From: Gemmatimonadaceae bacterium | GTDB taxonomy: Bacteria > Gemmatimonadota > Gemmatimonadetes > Gemmatimonadales > Gemmatimonadaceae | Direction of reading: 5' to 3' | Assembly: GCA_025453855.1 (NCBI GenBank) | Contig: JALOPO010000001.1 | Coordinates: forward strand, 1 to 55,314 | Length of the DNA: 55,314 bases | In this document: in pieces, positions 1-7,941 of the stretch | How positions within the stretch are numbered: position 1 is the first letter of the stretch | How the letters are laid out: each line of letters starts with the position of its first letter | The notes under the pieces: generated by a model | The model's database searches: none | Told to the model about the DNA's origin: nothing | The model's input: the letters and a program-made list of their open reading frames with translations, nothing else | Made by a program: the position numbers and the translations under genes

Positions 1-24
1 AGCCCGGTTCGCCGGTGCCGCGGG

Positions 25-98
25 CGGGACGTAGCGCAGCCCGGTAGCGCACCTGAATGGGGTTCAGGGGGTCGCGGGTTCGAATCCCGCCGTCCCGA
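25..98 (+). tRNA. tRNA-Pro (anticodon GGG)
   Basis: The sequence folds as a complete cloverleaf. The acceptor arms CGGGACG and CGTCCCG pair, followed by discriminator A. The T arm is GCGGG/CCCGC around TTCGAAT. The anticodon stem CCTGA/TCAGG encloses a seven-base loop with T33, GGG at 34-36 and G37, which are tRNA-Pro features. CCA is not encoded; the bases after the discriminator are CT. An integrase-like gene lies directly downstream, so the 3' half of this gene is the likely attachment site of an integrative element. Confidence 0.93.
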
Positions 99-221
99 CT
101 GTGGAAGATTCGAGCTGGCAACCACTTGCAGATTCGAGTCGAAGCTGAATGGAAGGGCTCGGTGACGGTTTTGGTGACGGTTGCGTCCTCAGATTGCGCC
201 GAACGCCCCCCTGTGATGGTC

Positions 222-258
222 AAGCGCCCGCCCTGTCACTCCGACAGGGCGGGCGCTT
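222..258. terminator. Perfect 16-bp hairpin downstream of the integrase-like gene
   Basis: A perfect 16-bp inverted repeat (AAGCGCCCGCCCTGTC and its complement) encloses a 5-nt loop at 238-242. It lies 22 bp beyond the stop of the minus-strand integrase-like gene. It has A/T-flanked ends but no long T run. It could terminate in both directions and insulate the tRNA gene from the element. Confidence 0.7.
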
Positions 259-279
259 TGCTGTGGCGACAGCACGGAC

Positions 280-2118
280 TCAGACCAGCTTGGGGCACCG
301 TGCGCCGGTGGCGGCGAAGTCCGTTCGCGCATGCTGCATGACGCGCGCGGCGAGCACCAAGAGGTCGTGGTCGCTCGGGTTGAGGTAGACGCGGAGCGAC
401 GAGTCGCGATCCACGCCGCCCGCGTGGTCACGCGCCACGGTGCCGCGCACACGCACGGGGTCGTGCCCCGTGAGGGCCTCGTGGACGTCGGGGGGGATCT
501 GCCACGAGCGATAGACGTCCGCGAACAGGCGGCGCCAGACGCGCAAGTTGGTCTGCGGCGTCTTCGGCATGCCGATGATCTCCATCAGCTTCGTGTTCCA
601 GCCGGCGAGCGTCGAGTCGTCGTGCGGCGCGGGCGCGAAGTCCGCCAGCGGCATGCGCCCTCGCACCAGGGGACCGGGCGGGAACAGCGCGTAGTTCTCG
701 ATCTGGCCCGCGCGCAGCGCGGCATGTGCCTCGCGCAGGTAGCCACAGCGCATCTCGAACTCGAGCCACTCCACCTGGATCTCCGCCAGGAAGAGGTCGG
801 ACATGCCTTTCGTCCCCTTCTCCTGTGAGCGCACGACGAGGTAGCCCGCCTCGGTGAGCTGCACGTCGTTCGCCGTGAGCCGGTGGTATTGGGTCAGCCG
901 GTTCTCGATGCCCAGGATGAGCAAGAGGCGAAAGCGCGAGTCGATGGCGCGCCACGTGGTGCCCGGCGCGTGCGCGAGCGTCTGTCCGTCCCACGAGAGG
1001 TCGTGCAGGAAGAGGTAGTCGTTCGCCTTCGGGTCGGCGAGGAAGGCCGCTTCCTGCTGAGGGTACCAGTGCCGGATGAGGGCGAGCAGCAGGTCGGATG
1101 AGTCGCGGCACGGCATGGGCTTCCAGCCGGCAAGCGAACCCTTGGTGTTGGTGGGGACGCTGCCATCACGCTTCGTCGGTCGGAAGCGCAACACGCCGTC
1201 GGGGCCCACGCCCATGTGCGACCGACGCACCCGACCGGTGGCGTCGTCCGTCACCGCGAGCGCGAGCAGGGAGTGAATGCGCTGCCTCGGGTCACTGAGA
1301 TACGTCATCACGGCGCGCGCGAACGGAAGTGGCGGACGCCCCTGCGCCACGCTCTCGTCGAGAGCGCCCCCCACCGACTTCGCCAGCTGCTTGAGACGGT
1401 CGCGCAGGTCACTGAGCGGACGGAAGTTCTGGGCGCTTCGGAACTCCGCCGGTCGCACCGTTGCTGCGTGATTGAGCATCGCGCGGACCAGTTCCACGGA
1501 GCGCATCGCCCACTGGCCGGTGCCAAAATCAACCTTGGGGCCGTCCACACGGCGGAACGCGTCGACGAGGTCCTCAACCGTGAGCTGCGCTCGGCCGAGT
1601 CGGGTGCGCGCCGCCTCCAGGTGCTCCTGCCATTCGCCCTGGGTGTAGCCAGCCCCGATCCGGAGCAGAATCGAGCTCGCAAGCAGCAGGGAGTCGAAGC
1701 CACCGAGGTCCTCGAGCGGGCGCTGCACGTCCAGGATGGCGCGCACCTCCTCGATGGCGCGGCGCCACTCACGCGGCTGCTGGCTGTCCTCGTCGTGGAC
1801 CTTGCCAAGCGTCGGGTGCACGGCGAGTTCGAGCGCATCGTGCAACGTGGCACGGCGCACTGCAGTCTCTGCCGGGCCAACATCATCGGTGCTACGCGCG
1901 CGCTCTTCGGCGCGCTTGGCGAGCGCCACGCGATACGCGGGGGTGATCCGGCCCTGGTCGTCGCGAGCAGGCATGTCGAGGGAGCGGGTGATCCAGCGGT
2001 TGAGGGAGGCGTCCCACCACCGCACGCGGGCAGTGGGGCGGTCGGCGAGTTCTTCGATGGTCAGGCGGCGTCCGCAGGGGGCGAGATGCCGGAATCGGAC
2101 GAGGCGACGGCGGGGCAT
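280..2118 (-). CDS. Tyrosine-recombinase/integrase-like protein
   Basis: This 612-residue protein has the layout of a large tyrosine recombinase. An N-terminal arm-type segment (about residues 1-70, with VRWWDASLNRWITRSL) precedes a long helical middle. The C-terminal part has catalytic-box-like motifs: GIENRLTQYHRLTANDV near a box-I arginine, a beta-hairpin lysine in QEKGTKG, VWRRLFADV where families usually have HxLRRTFAT, LTGHDP for the second histidine, and a final VYL tyrosine. The first histidine of the HxxR box seems to be arginine, so the active site is degenerate or divergent. The ATG at 2118 is chosen because the preceding in-frame codons overlap the upstream gene and read as low-complexity Arg-rich sequence; there is no clear ribosome site. 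Its place beside tRNA-Pro fits an element integrase. This is inference from motifs, since overall similarity could not be tested. Confidence 0.6.
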   Translation of the reverse strand: MPRRRLVRFRHLAPCGRRLTIEELADRPTARVRWWDASLNRWITRSLDMPARDDQGRITPAYRVALAKRAEERARSTDDVGPAETAVRRATLHDALELAVHPTLGKVHDEDSQQPREWRRAIEEVRAILDVQRPLEDLGGFDSLLLASSILLRIGAGYTQGEWQEHLEAARTRLGRAQLTVEDLVDAFRRVDGPKVDFGTGQWAMRSVELVRAMLNHAATVRPAEFRSAQNFRPLSDLRDRLKQLAKSVGGALDESVAQGRPPLPFARAVMTYLSDPRQRIHSLLALAVTDDATGRVRRSHMGVGPDGVLRFRPTKRDGSVPTNTKGSLAGWKPMPCRDSSDLLLALIRHWYPQQEAAFLADPKANDYLFLHDLSWDGQTLAHAPGTTWRAIDSRFRLLLILGIENRLTQYHRLTANDVQLTEAGYLVVRSQEKGTKGMSDLFLAEIQVEWLEFEMRCGYLREAHAALRAGQIENYALFPPGPLVRGRMPLADFAPAPHDDSTLAGWNTKLMEIIGMPKTPQTNLRVWRRLFADVYRSWQIPPDVHEALTGHDPVRVRGTVARDHAGGVDRDSSLRVYLNPSDHDLLVLAARVMQHARTDFAATGARCPKLV

Positions 2119-2888
2119 GAACGGCGGTAGACCCGTGCGCGTGGGATACCGACGGCAGCGGCGATCTCGAACCTGTCGCCACCTGCCGTGCGCTCCCGCG
2201 GGAAGAGCGCCTGCCATCGCATGGCGATGGCGTCCGCGGTACTCACAGCGTGCGGTGTGGCGCGGGGGGGCGCCGGCTCCTGTTCGGACGCCGCCGCGCA
2301 ACTCGATGCTGGCGTGTCGCTAGGCATCGGGGATTCGGCAAGGGCGAAGGACGAGTCTTCGCCTTGCGCGGGGGCCTGCGAGTGGACGGGTGGGCTCGCG
2401 TCCGGGGACCCATTCAGGAGGACTCTGGCCGAGGCCGACGGCGCTGCGGTCGTTCGCTCAAGTGTGCCCGGGGTCGTCGACGGCTCGACCAGGTCGCGAC
2501 GTCGGTGCCCCTCGCTGGTGCTCGGGGCCGTAGGATCCTGAGCCAGGACCGAAGGCGTGCTGGCAACTGCACGCTGGAGCCCCGCAACCTCTTCGAGAAT
2601 CTGCCGCGCGATCTGGTCACGCAGCCAGCTGGCCCGCGCGTCCTGCAACAGCATGTCCGGGTACCGACTCAGCACCGCGTCCACACACGCGGCGACGTCG
2701 GCAAGGGCGACCAGTTCTCCGTGAGCATCCTCGGCGTGGAGCGGTCGGTCCGGCATGTCGGCACTCCCACCGTCCAAGCCCTCCGCACGCATCCCCCGGG
2801 CGGGCGAACTAGCCCAACGGCCGAGTCCGGTGACCGACTGGGGCTGGGAAGGGGCAGGCGTGTGCATCGGGCCGGCAGCGAAGGTCAT
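2061..2888 (-). CDS. Hypothetical protein with C-terminal HTH-like segment, overlapping the integrase start
   Basis: A 275-residue protein of no recognised family. The N-terminal 40 residues are low complexity. A helical segment follows (about residues 45-110: cysteine, Leu-rich, DQIARQILEEVAGLQ), then a Pro/Ser/Thr-rich linker. The C-terminal block IAMRWQALFPRERTAGG...FEIAAAVGIPRARVYRR looks like a single helix-turn-helix. The gene ends 57 nt inside the downstream integrase-like gene, so the two are probably translated together. A companion role, such as a directionality or DNA-binding factor, is possible but not shown. Neither possible ATG (2888, or MHTPAPS slightly downstream) has a convincing ribosome site. 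Confidence 0.5.
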   Translation of the reverse strand: MTFAAGPMHTPAPSQPQSVTGLGRWASSPARGMRAEGLDGGSADMPDRPLHAEDAHGELVALADVAACVDAVLSRYPDMLLQDARASWLRDQIARQILEEVAGLQRAVASTPSVLAQDPTAPSTSEGHRRRDLVEPSTTPGTLERTTAAPSASARVLLNGSPDASPPVHSQAPAQGEDSSFALAESPMPSDTPASSCAAASEQEPAPPRATPHAVSTADAIAMRWQALFPRERTAGGDRFEIAAAVGIPRARVYRRSCPAVASSDSGISPPADAA

Positions 2889-3014
2889 GCCGGCAGCCTA
2901 GGTCCCCGAAGCGTCGTTATCTTCACAGGTGTATGGCGCTCCTCCTCCAGTGGAGTCTCCAACAGAGCACTCATCTGTTTCTCGCGTCCTCCCCGTCTCC
3001 GTCCCCGTCTCCAG

Positions 3015-3695
3015 ATGCCGTCGGCGAGAAAGGACCCCTCGACTAGAAGCCGTGCCGGGACGCCCCCTCGCACGCGTCGGCGGTCTGGCAGGCCATCCGA
3101 TGGGCCGCTCGCCCACGGGACTCGACTCCTACAGGCGGTCGCTCTCTACGAGCAACTCGGTGCGTCCGAGGCGGCGCGGCGCCTCGGTGTCAGCCGGCGA
3201 ACCATCTACAACCTGCTCGAGGAGCATGCGCGCCGTCTGAATGCGGCTGGGGGCTCGCGCAACAAGCTCACGCAGGCATTCTACGAACGGCAGGACAACT
3301 GGGAGGCGCGCGAAAAGGTGCGCATCCGTCAGCAGCGATTCCGCGAACGGCGCAAGGAGGGAGATACGAGCACTGCCTCGCGTCGCGGCAAGCGTGTCGC
3401 GCGAGCGGGACGTATCCGTGTGCCCGAGTACCTCCAGGAACGGTTCAACCTGATGTCGCGCGTTCGCATGCTCTGCCCGACACTGATGCAGGCCATGCGT
3501 CACGACGCTGCCCGTCAGAAGGCCGCGTTCTCCGGCTGGGATGACGAACAGGTGGCTGCGCTTCTCTTTCGCGCAATGCGCTGGAAGCTCATTGCCGAGG
3601 CGAGTGAACTGGCTCGCGCGCTGTGCACCACATGGGGCCTTCAGCAGAACGCTGAGGAACGCTGGATGCCAGCGCTTGCTACAGAGCCCGACTGA
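3015..3695 (+). CDS. HTH (Fis/resolvase-type) DNA-binding protein, hypothetical
   Basis: A 226-residue basic protein. The N-terminal 25 residues are Arg/Ser/Pro-rich. A clear helix-turn-helix follows at about residues 38-68 (LLQAVALYEQLGASEAARRLGVSRRTIYNLL pattern, as in Fis, NtrC C-termini and Hin-type resolvases). A charged helical region and a C-terminal helical domain with several Trp and Cys complete it. The ATG at 3015 is taken as the start because it lies just before the ordered region; the frame is open upstream but that part reads as an antisense shadow. It is divergent from the 2061-2888 gene with 126 bp between them, an arrangement typical of an element's regulator. Function is inferred only as DNA binding. 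Confidence 0.6.
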   Translation: MPSARKDPSTRSRAGTPPRTRRRSGRPSDGPLAHGTRLLQAVALYEQLGASEAARRLGVSRRTIYNLLEEHARRLNAAGGSRNKLTQAFYERQDNWEAREKVRIRQQRFRERRKEGDTSTASRRGKRVARAGRIRVPEYLQERFNLMSRVRMLCPTLMQAMRHDAARQKAAFSGWDDEQVAALLFRAMRWKLIAEASELARALCTTWGLQQNAEERWMPALATEPD

Positions 3696-3721
3696 GGCAG
3701 CGCGCGCCACCTGACAAGAAC

Positions 3722-3789
3722 GGCCCCCATCCGTGCGCCAACTCCAACCCAGCGCTCGTCGCCGGGGAAGCTGGGGCAGGATGGGGGCC
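3722..3789. terminator. Nested inverted repeat between converging genes
   Basis: GGCCCCCATCC (3722-3732) is repeated as its exact complement at 3779-3789. An inner stem CCCAGC (3748-3753) with GCTGGG (3770-3775) lies between them. The structure lies between the plus-strand HTH gene ending at 3695 and the minus-strand gene ending at 3833, the right position for a shared terminator. It has no T tract. Confidence 0.4.
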
Positions 3790-3832
3790 TGCGCTCTTCT
3801 GTGACGTCGTCGTGCGGAGAGGGGTCGCTGCC

Positions 3833-4081
3833 TCACACCGACTGTACCACCGCCCCCGCCAGCTCCTCGACCTGCTGGTCGACGAGCCGCACCGTCTCCT
3901 CGGGGAGCACCTCACGGAGCGTCTCGCGGAGGTCCGCCGCCCACCGGGCAACGCGAGGGTTCGGCGAGCGGCCGCGGGCCAGATCCGAGTCCAGCAACGC
4001 GCGCAGGAGGTAGGCGCCGGTGAGCGCGTCGACGGTGATCGCCTTGGAGGGGGCGGGGGGCAACGAGGGGGTGGTGCTCAT
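3833..4081 (-). CDS. Small hypothetical protein (82 aa) coupled to the HD-domain gene
   Basis: An 82-residue acidic, mostly helical protein: a 15-residue Pro/Ser-rich N-terminus, then ALTGAYLLRALLDSDLARG and a C-terminal helix ending in QQVEELAGAVV. The start is fixed by an ATGA overlap with the stop of the upstream HD-domain gene (4078-4081) and by a GGAGA motif about 8 nt before the ATG. It is the last gene of the minus-strand operon AAA ATPase, OB-HD protein, small protein. I do not recognise a family. Confidence 0.6.
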   Translation of the reverse strand: MSTTPSLPPAPSKAITVDALTGAYLLRALLDSDLARGRSPNPRVARWAADLRETLREVLPEETVRLVDQQVEELAGAVVQSV

Positions 4082-5268
4082 GCTCGGGTCTCCGCGTCGG
4101 AGGGGAATGGGACCAGCAACGACAGGAGCGTGTCCTGACCGCTCGGGGGGGCTGCGGTCACCACAGGCGGCGGGGCCGGAGGCACGTCGTCCGCCACGAG
4201 GCACGCGATAGTCGGGAGCACCGCGTCGGGTGCACACCGGTCGCTCGCCACCGGCGTGATGCGGACCGCATCGCGCGCCCATCCGCCGACGGGCTGCACC
4301 CAGTGCTCAGCGACCCTCGTTCCGGACCTCGCGGCCTGCGCCCCCTTCTCGACATGCGCCGAGGCCAAGTCCGCGGCGTGAAGGAGCCACGCCTCTCGGG
4401 ACGCGGGGCGCACATTCGAGCCCCACTCGGCCAGATTGTGGTGGCTCGCGACCACGTGCATGACATCGTCGAAGAGGGTGCCTTGCTCGGGCGTCATCAC
4501 GAAGCCAGCGTGCTCTGCCCGAGTCAGCGCCTCCTTGAGGCGCACGGCGCCCCACAGGATGTGCGTGGCCAGTCGACCGGCGTCGCCGATTCCACCACCG
4601 GCACGCAGTTCGTCGATCTTGCCCGCGTCGTGCAGGAGACCGCCGAGCACCACGACGTCGGTGTTGAGCGACACCGGGCCATCACCGTCCAACACGCTCG
4701 CGAGCGCGAGCGCCCCCTCGGTGACCTGCACGGAATGCCACCAGAGCCCGTGCCGCACGGCGTGATGATGCCCTACGGCGGCCGGCCACCGCCGCCAGCG
4801 GTTTGCGATGGTCTCACGCAACCCATCCCCCCACTCGAGTGCCGTGTGCAGCAGGACGTGAAGCAGCGCGAGTGCCGCCGGCGAGCAACGCTCTAGGAGC
4901 GCGCGCGTGCGGTCGTAGAGGCGCTCTGCCGACACCGGGCACGGAGGCACGCTCTCCTCGGCCACCGGGTGCGTGGCGGCCAGGATCGCGAGGTCGTCGA
5001 CACTCCACGCGAGGCCGTCGGGGAATGACGACACCGCGGAGCATCGCACATGGAGCGGCGTGCCGACGCCGACGTCGCGCCATTCGTCGAGGCGGTCGGA
5101 CCACACGCGCACCGTCGTCTTGCCCAACGCGTTCGCCAGGCCGATCACCGCGTACGGCTTGCCGTCCTTCGTCGTGCGGCGGTCGATGCTGGCCACCACC
5201 ACCGTGCCCTGCGCACTCTCGCCGATCCGGGTGGGGGTCGTGTCGCACGGGAACCGCGTGTTCGTCAT
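4078..5268 (-). CDS. YhaM-like OB-fold plus HD-domain phosphohydrolase/3'-5' exonuclease
   Basis: A 396-residue protein with an OB-fold nucleic-acid-binding segment (about residues 18-100, with the TTKDGKPYAVIGLANALGK pattern of OB/tRNA-anti domains). An HD domain (about 165-310) follows, with HH at 168-169, H178, the HD pair in LLHDAGK at 213-214, SHH at 275-277 and the closing Asp in AADLA at 300. This order matches the YhaM/CBF1 family of 3'-5' exoribonucleases. The start at 5268 has a strong ribosome site (GAGGAGG, 5 nt upstream). The gene follows the ClpX-like ATPase after 37 bp and overlaps the next gene by ATGA. It is likely a metal-dependent nuclease carried by the element; the substrate is unknown. 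Confidence 0.75.
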   Translation of the reverse strand: MTNTRFPCDTTPTRIGESAQGTVVVASIDRRTTKDGKPYAVIGLANALGKTTVRVWSDRLDEWRDVGVGTPLHVRCSAVSSFPDGLAWSVDDLAILAATHPVAEESVPPCPVSAERLYDRTRALLERCSPAALALLHVLLHTALEWGDGLRETIANRWRRWPAAVGHHHAVRHGLWWHSVQVTEGALALASVLDGDGPVSLNTDVVVLGGLLHDAGKIDELRAGGGIGDAGRLATHILWGAVRLKEALTRAEHAGFVMTPEQGTLFDDVMHVVASHHNLAEWGSNVRPASREAWLLHAADLASAHVEKGAQAARSGTRVAEHWVQPVGGWARDAVRITPVASDRCAPDAVLPTIACLVADDVPPAPPPVVTAAPPSGQDTLLSLLVPFPSDAETRA

Positions 5269-5305
5269 GCTGTCCTCCTCGCTTCCAGTGGGAAATGGGA
5301 CGTCG

Positions 5306-6250
5306 TCACGGGAGGAGCGCGCGCACGATCCGGTCGCAGGCGATCCCCTCGACCGCGTGGGCCAGGCTGCGCGGGCCGGCAAATGACTCGATGTCAAGGC
5401 TCGAGGCGGCATCGGACAGCGCGACGAGGGCGTCCGGGACCCCGAGCGCTCGCGCCAGTGCGTCGTAGGCGCTCTGCCGAACCTGAACGAGGTGCGTGCG
5501 CACTCGCGCGTCTACGCCCGGCAGCGACACGACGCTCCCCACGCGGTCTGCAAGCTCCGGCAGGAAGCCGACCTCGGTGAGCGTCCGACTCGTGATCGGG
5601 TGGCCGGTCGGCAGCATTGCGAAGGCGCCTGTGGAAAGCACCGCGAGCTTGTGCGTCTCGATGCGGAGCGGCACCGCGTCCTTCGCGGCGACGGCCGTCA
5701 CGACCCCCTCAGGATCGAGCAGCGGGAGCAGCGTCTCCTGACGACCGCGACGCCAACTGGCCGACTCGCGTTCGTGCCGGTGATCCCCGTAGCTCGCCAG
5801 CGAGAGCTTGCAGATCTCGTCGAGCACGAGGATCCCGCGCGGCGCCACATCACGGACCGTGATGGTGACCCCATCGGTCTGTGCGGCGAATGACGAGACA
5901 CCGCCGCAGAGCGCGCGGAGCGTGTCACTCAGCTGGGGCCCCGACCAGGTAGCCTCGGCCATGTCGGTGACGCAGAACCGAACCATCGGGACGCCGAGCG
6001 ACGCGGCGATAGTGCGCGCGATGAGGGACTTGCCGCTGCCCGTCGGGCCAGCGAGCAGCGTGCGCCACGGCAGTTCCAGGCAGTACCACGCGGTCGCCTG
6101 GACGGCGAGGCGCGCGAGCGCCCGCTCGAGCGGGCCGCCATCGTCACCGACGACGGTCGCCTTGAGGACCGCGAGGACGTGCGCGAGGACTGCGGGGGCA
6201 TCCTCACGCGGGGGCGGGGCCGAAGTGAGGGCAGGGAGCACCAGGGTCAC
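5306..6250 (-). CDS. ClpX-like AAA+ ATPase
   Basis: A 314-residue AAA+ protein. Walker A is GPTGSGKS at 68-75 and Walker B is ILVLDE at 140-145. A segment like the ClpX GR/sensor region (FLPELADRVGSVVSLP) and a small C-terminal lid follow. The layout resembles the ClpX core without its zinc-binding N-domain and without an obvious IGF loop, so partnership with ClpP is not supported. The start is a GTG at 6250, set by a GGAGG site 6 nt upstream; the frame is open farther upstream but that part reads as Arg-rich shadow sequence. It lies 37 bp before the OB-HD gene, so the two are probably co-transcribed and may form an ATPase-nuclease pair. Confidence 0.72.
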   Translation of the reverse strand: MTLVLPALTSAPPPREDAPAVLAHVLAVLKATVVGDDGGPLERALARLAVQATAWYCLELPWRTLLAGPTGSGKSLIARTIAASLGVPMVRFCVTDMAEATWSGPQLSDTLRALCGGVSSFAAQTDGVTITVRDVAPRGILVLDEICKLSLASYGDHRHERESASWRRGRQETLLPLLDPEGVVTAVAAKDAVPLRIETHKLAVLSTGAFAMLPTGHPITSRTLTEVGFLPELADRVGSVVSLPGVDARVRTHLVQVRQSAYDALARALGVPDALVALSDAASSLDIESFAGPRSLAHAVEGIACDRIVRALLP

Positions 6251-6351
6251 GCGGAGCCTCCGAGTCGAATGGACTGTGCGGCACGTCGCGAGGAGATCAC
6301 ACGTCCCCTCGCATACGAAAGACAGCGGGCGGCCATAGGGCGATGGCTTGT

Positions 6352-6445
6352 GCGCTCGCGCGTGCGAGCGCTCACGGCGGATGCGTCGTATCGCATCGCC
6401 TCCAGCGCCCGCGCTGCATGGCGCCAACGCGCATCGCCATGCAGC
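6352..6445. terminator. Two hairpins downstream of the sigma-like gene
   Basis: The 268-bp gap between the sigma-like gene (ends 6519) and the AAA gene (starts 6250) holds two strong hairpins. GCTGCATGGCG (6413-6423) pairs perfectly with CGCCATGCAGC (6435-6445). GCGCTCGC (6352-6359) pairs with GCGAGCGC (6364-6371) around a 4-nt loop. They could terminate sigma-gene transcription or act in a leader RNA of the AAA-HD operon. Confidence 0.45.
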
Positions 6446-6518
6446 CCGGGGCACCGATGGTGCGCGTCGCTTGTCAGCCGTGAGGCAGCGACCGACGGAC
6501 ATTGCGCACCCTCCTGCG

Positions 6519-7202
6519 TCAGGCGCCGCGCGCCCGGCGCCTCACCCGACGGGCCGGGAGCGACACCTGCGGCGCCGGCGCGGGCTGCGCCGGCCCGTGC
6601 TGCCCAGTCGCCCGCACGAAGGGCGCGAGGACGCGCACGAGCACCGGACGGACGATGGACAGGTAGCGCCGGATGCTGCGCTCCGAGAGGCCGAGCGCCG
6701 CCTCGATGTCCGCGTTCGCCGCGCCAGCTTCGTAGCGGAGGCGCACCAGCTCCTGCAGCCATGCCGGGAGGTTGGCGAGTGCGGCATCCCAGGCGGCGCG
6801 GATCGCCACGTCGCGCGGGTTCACCGCGTGCGTCGGCTGGACGAGGCATGCGGCGAACTGCGATGTGAGATCACCGGGCGCGCCCAGCCGGATGCGATCC
6901 CTGCCGCCGCCCGAGATCGCATACCGGAGCGCCAGCGTGCTAGCGGAGCGGGTGAGGTACGCCGTGACCTCGCGTTCGTGGGTGAAGGCGTCGGCGCGGC
7001 GCACCAACGGCAGCAGCGCATCCTGCGCCACGTCGAGGGCGATCTCCTCCGCGGTCCAGTCGCTCGCCCCCATGCGCGGCAGCAGCCGGGTGCACACAGG
7101 CAGCAGGGTGTCGATGGCCTTGTCGTAGTAGCGGATGGACCGGGGGTCCGTGTGCGGGCTGTGCGCGCCCTGAAGCGCGCGGAGCAGCGGAAGCAGCGCC
7201 AT
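6519..7202 (-). CDS. Sigma-70-like (ECF-type) factor
   Basis: A 227-residue protein. About residues 30-105 resemble sigma region 2 (AEEIALDVAQDALLPLVRR ... AYLTRSASTLALRYAI). Residues 136-190 form a good region 4: a short acidic helix (ANLPAWLQELVRLRYE), then a helix-turn-helix (NADIEAALGLSERSIRRYLSIV). The tail is basic and Pro-rich. The start has an AAGGAGAG ribosome site 8 nt upstream. It is the first gene of the minus-strand run that continues with the AAA ATPase and the OB-HD protein, after a hairpin-rich 268-bp gap. It may direct transcription of element genes. It could also be only a sigma-like HTH regulator, because region 2 is weakly matched. Confidence 0.65.
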   Translation of the reverse strand: MALLPLLRALQGAHSPHTDPRSIRYYDKAIDTLLPVCTRLLPRMGASDWTAEEIALDVAQDALLPLVRRADAFTHEREVTAYLTRSASTLALRYAISGGGRDRIRLGAPGDLTSQFAACLVQPTHAVNPRDVAIRAAWDAALANLPAWLQELVRLRYEAGAANADIEAALGLSERSIRRYLSIVRPVLVRVLAPFVRATGQHGPAQPAPAPQVSLPARRVRRRARGA

Positions 7203-7555
7203 GTCGTACTCTCCTTGATTGGAGTGTGGCCCCTCCCTTGTGGAGCGGCCGTGGCGCAGCGTGTCGCGCTCTCACGGGGGGCGCCGGTGCTGAATCGGAG
7301 CGGCCATCCACACGCTTGTTCGTCGCACCGCCTGACTGACAAACCCGCCGATTTGACGGTCGAGCGATTGCGCTGACGTCACGCGCGGGTTGACGCTACG
7401 AGGGACGTCACCTGCCCGATGCGAGAACCGGATGCATGGGGGGCACACCAGCGAGTGGACGACCAGCCCCGAGCCAGCACCTTCGCGGAGGGGGGGGCTA
7501 CTTCGCCCCGTCGGGCCTCTCGCGGACGGCTCGCCGGCTGCCGTACGCTCGAGGC
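7203..7555. other. Divergent intergenic region
   Basis: This 353-bp gap between the minus-strand sigma-like gene and the plus-strand 100-residue gene has no convincing ORF. It contains TTGACG-like hexamers near 7358 and 7390 and a TGACGTCA-type palindrome around 7373. These may be promoter or operator sites, but no -10 element is clear. Confidence 0.35.
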
Positions 7556-7858
7556 ATGACGACATCACTCTCGACCCCGGCTGGAGCTGCGCGAACGTCG
7601 CGAGCTCGACTGACCAAGCATCGCTGGCTCACCTTCGGCGAGGTTGTCCACCTCCTCCGGCTTCCGCGTCATGCGCGCCGCTACCTGCAACGCCGGCTGC
7701 TTGGATCGGCATGGGAGGACATCTTGCAGATTCAACGTCTTGCGGCTGAGCACAGCCGTGAGCTCCCTACACCGCCGGACAGTCCAGCCCCATGGGTCAT
7801 GTCCCGTCGCCTCGTGCTCACCCACCGGCGGGCGTTGCTGATCGAGCTGTTCGGCTGA
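7556..7858 (+). CDS. Small hypothetical protein (100 aa)
   Basis: A 100-residue basic protein starting MTTSLSTP. After 20 disordered residues it is helical with many Arg and Leu (LTKHRWLTFGEVVHLLRLPRH pattern). It carries no recognised domain. The longer open frame upstream is low complexity, so the ATG at 7556 is preferred, with a weak GAG before it. A strong hairpin follows its stop, supporting a real transcription unit. It might be a small DNA-binding protein, which is only a guess from charge and composition. Confidence 0.45.
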   Translation: MTTSLSTPAGAARTSRARLTKHRWLTFGEVVHLLRLPRHARRYLQRRLLGSAWEDILQIQRLAAEHSRELPTPPDSPAPWVMSRRLVLTHRRALLIELFG

Positions 7859-7883
7859 CAAGAGGGCGGACCGAGTATGCGAG

Positions 7884-7918
7884 CGCCGCGCCGCGCCTCC
7901 GAGAGGCACGGCGCGGCG
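7884..7918. terminator. Strong bidirectional hairpin
   Basis: A 16-bp stem (CGCCGCGCCGCGCCTC with GAGGCACGGCGCGGCG, one mismatch) with a 3-nt loop at 7900-7902. It lies between the plus-strand gene ending at 7858 and the minus-strand gene ending at 7942, so it probably terminates both. Confidence 0.65.
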
Positions 7919-7941
7919 TGTCCGCGATGCCGAGCGTCCAA

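Noticed and set aside
1216..2130. 304-codon plus-strand frame over the integrase-like gene
   Set aside because: No recognisable product, lies entirely antisense to a better-supported gene.
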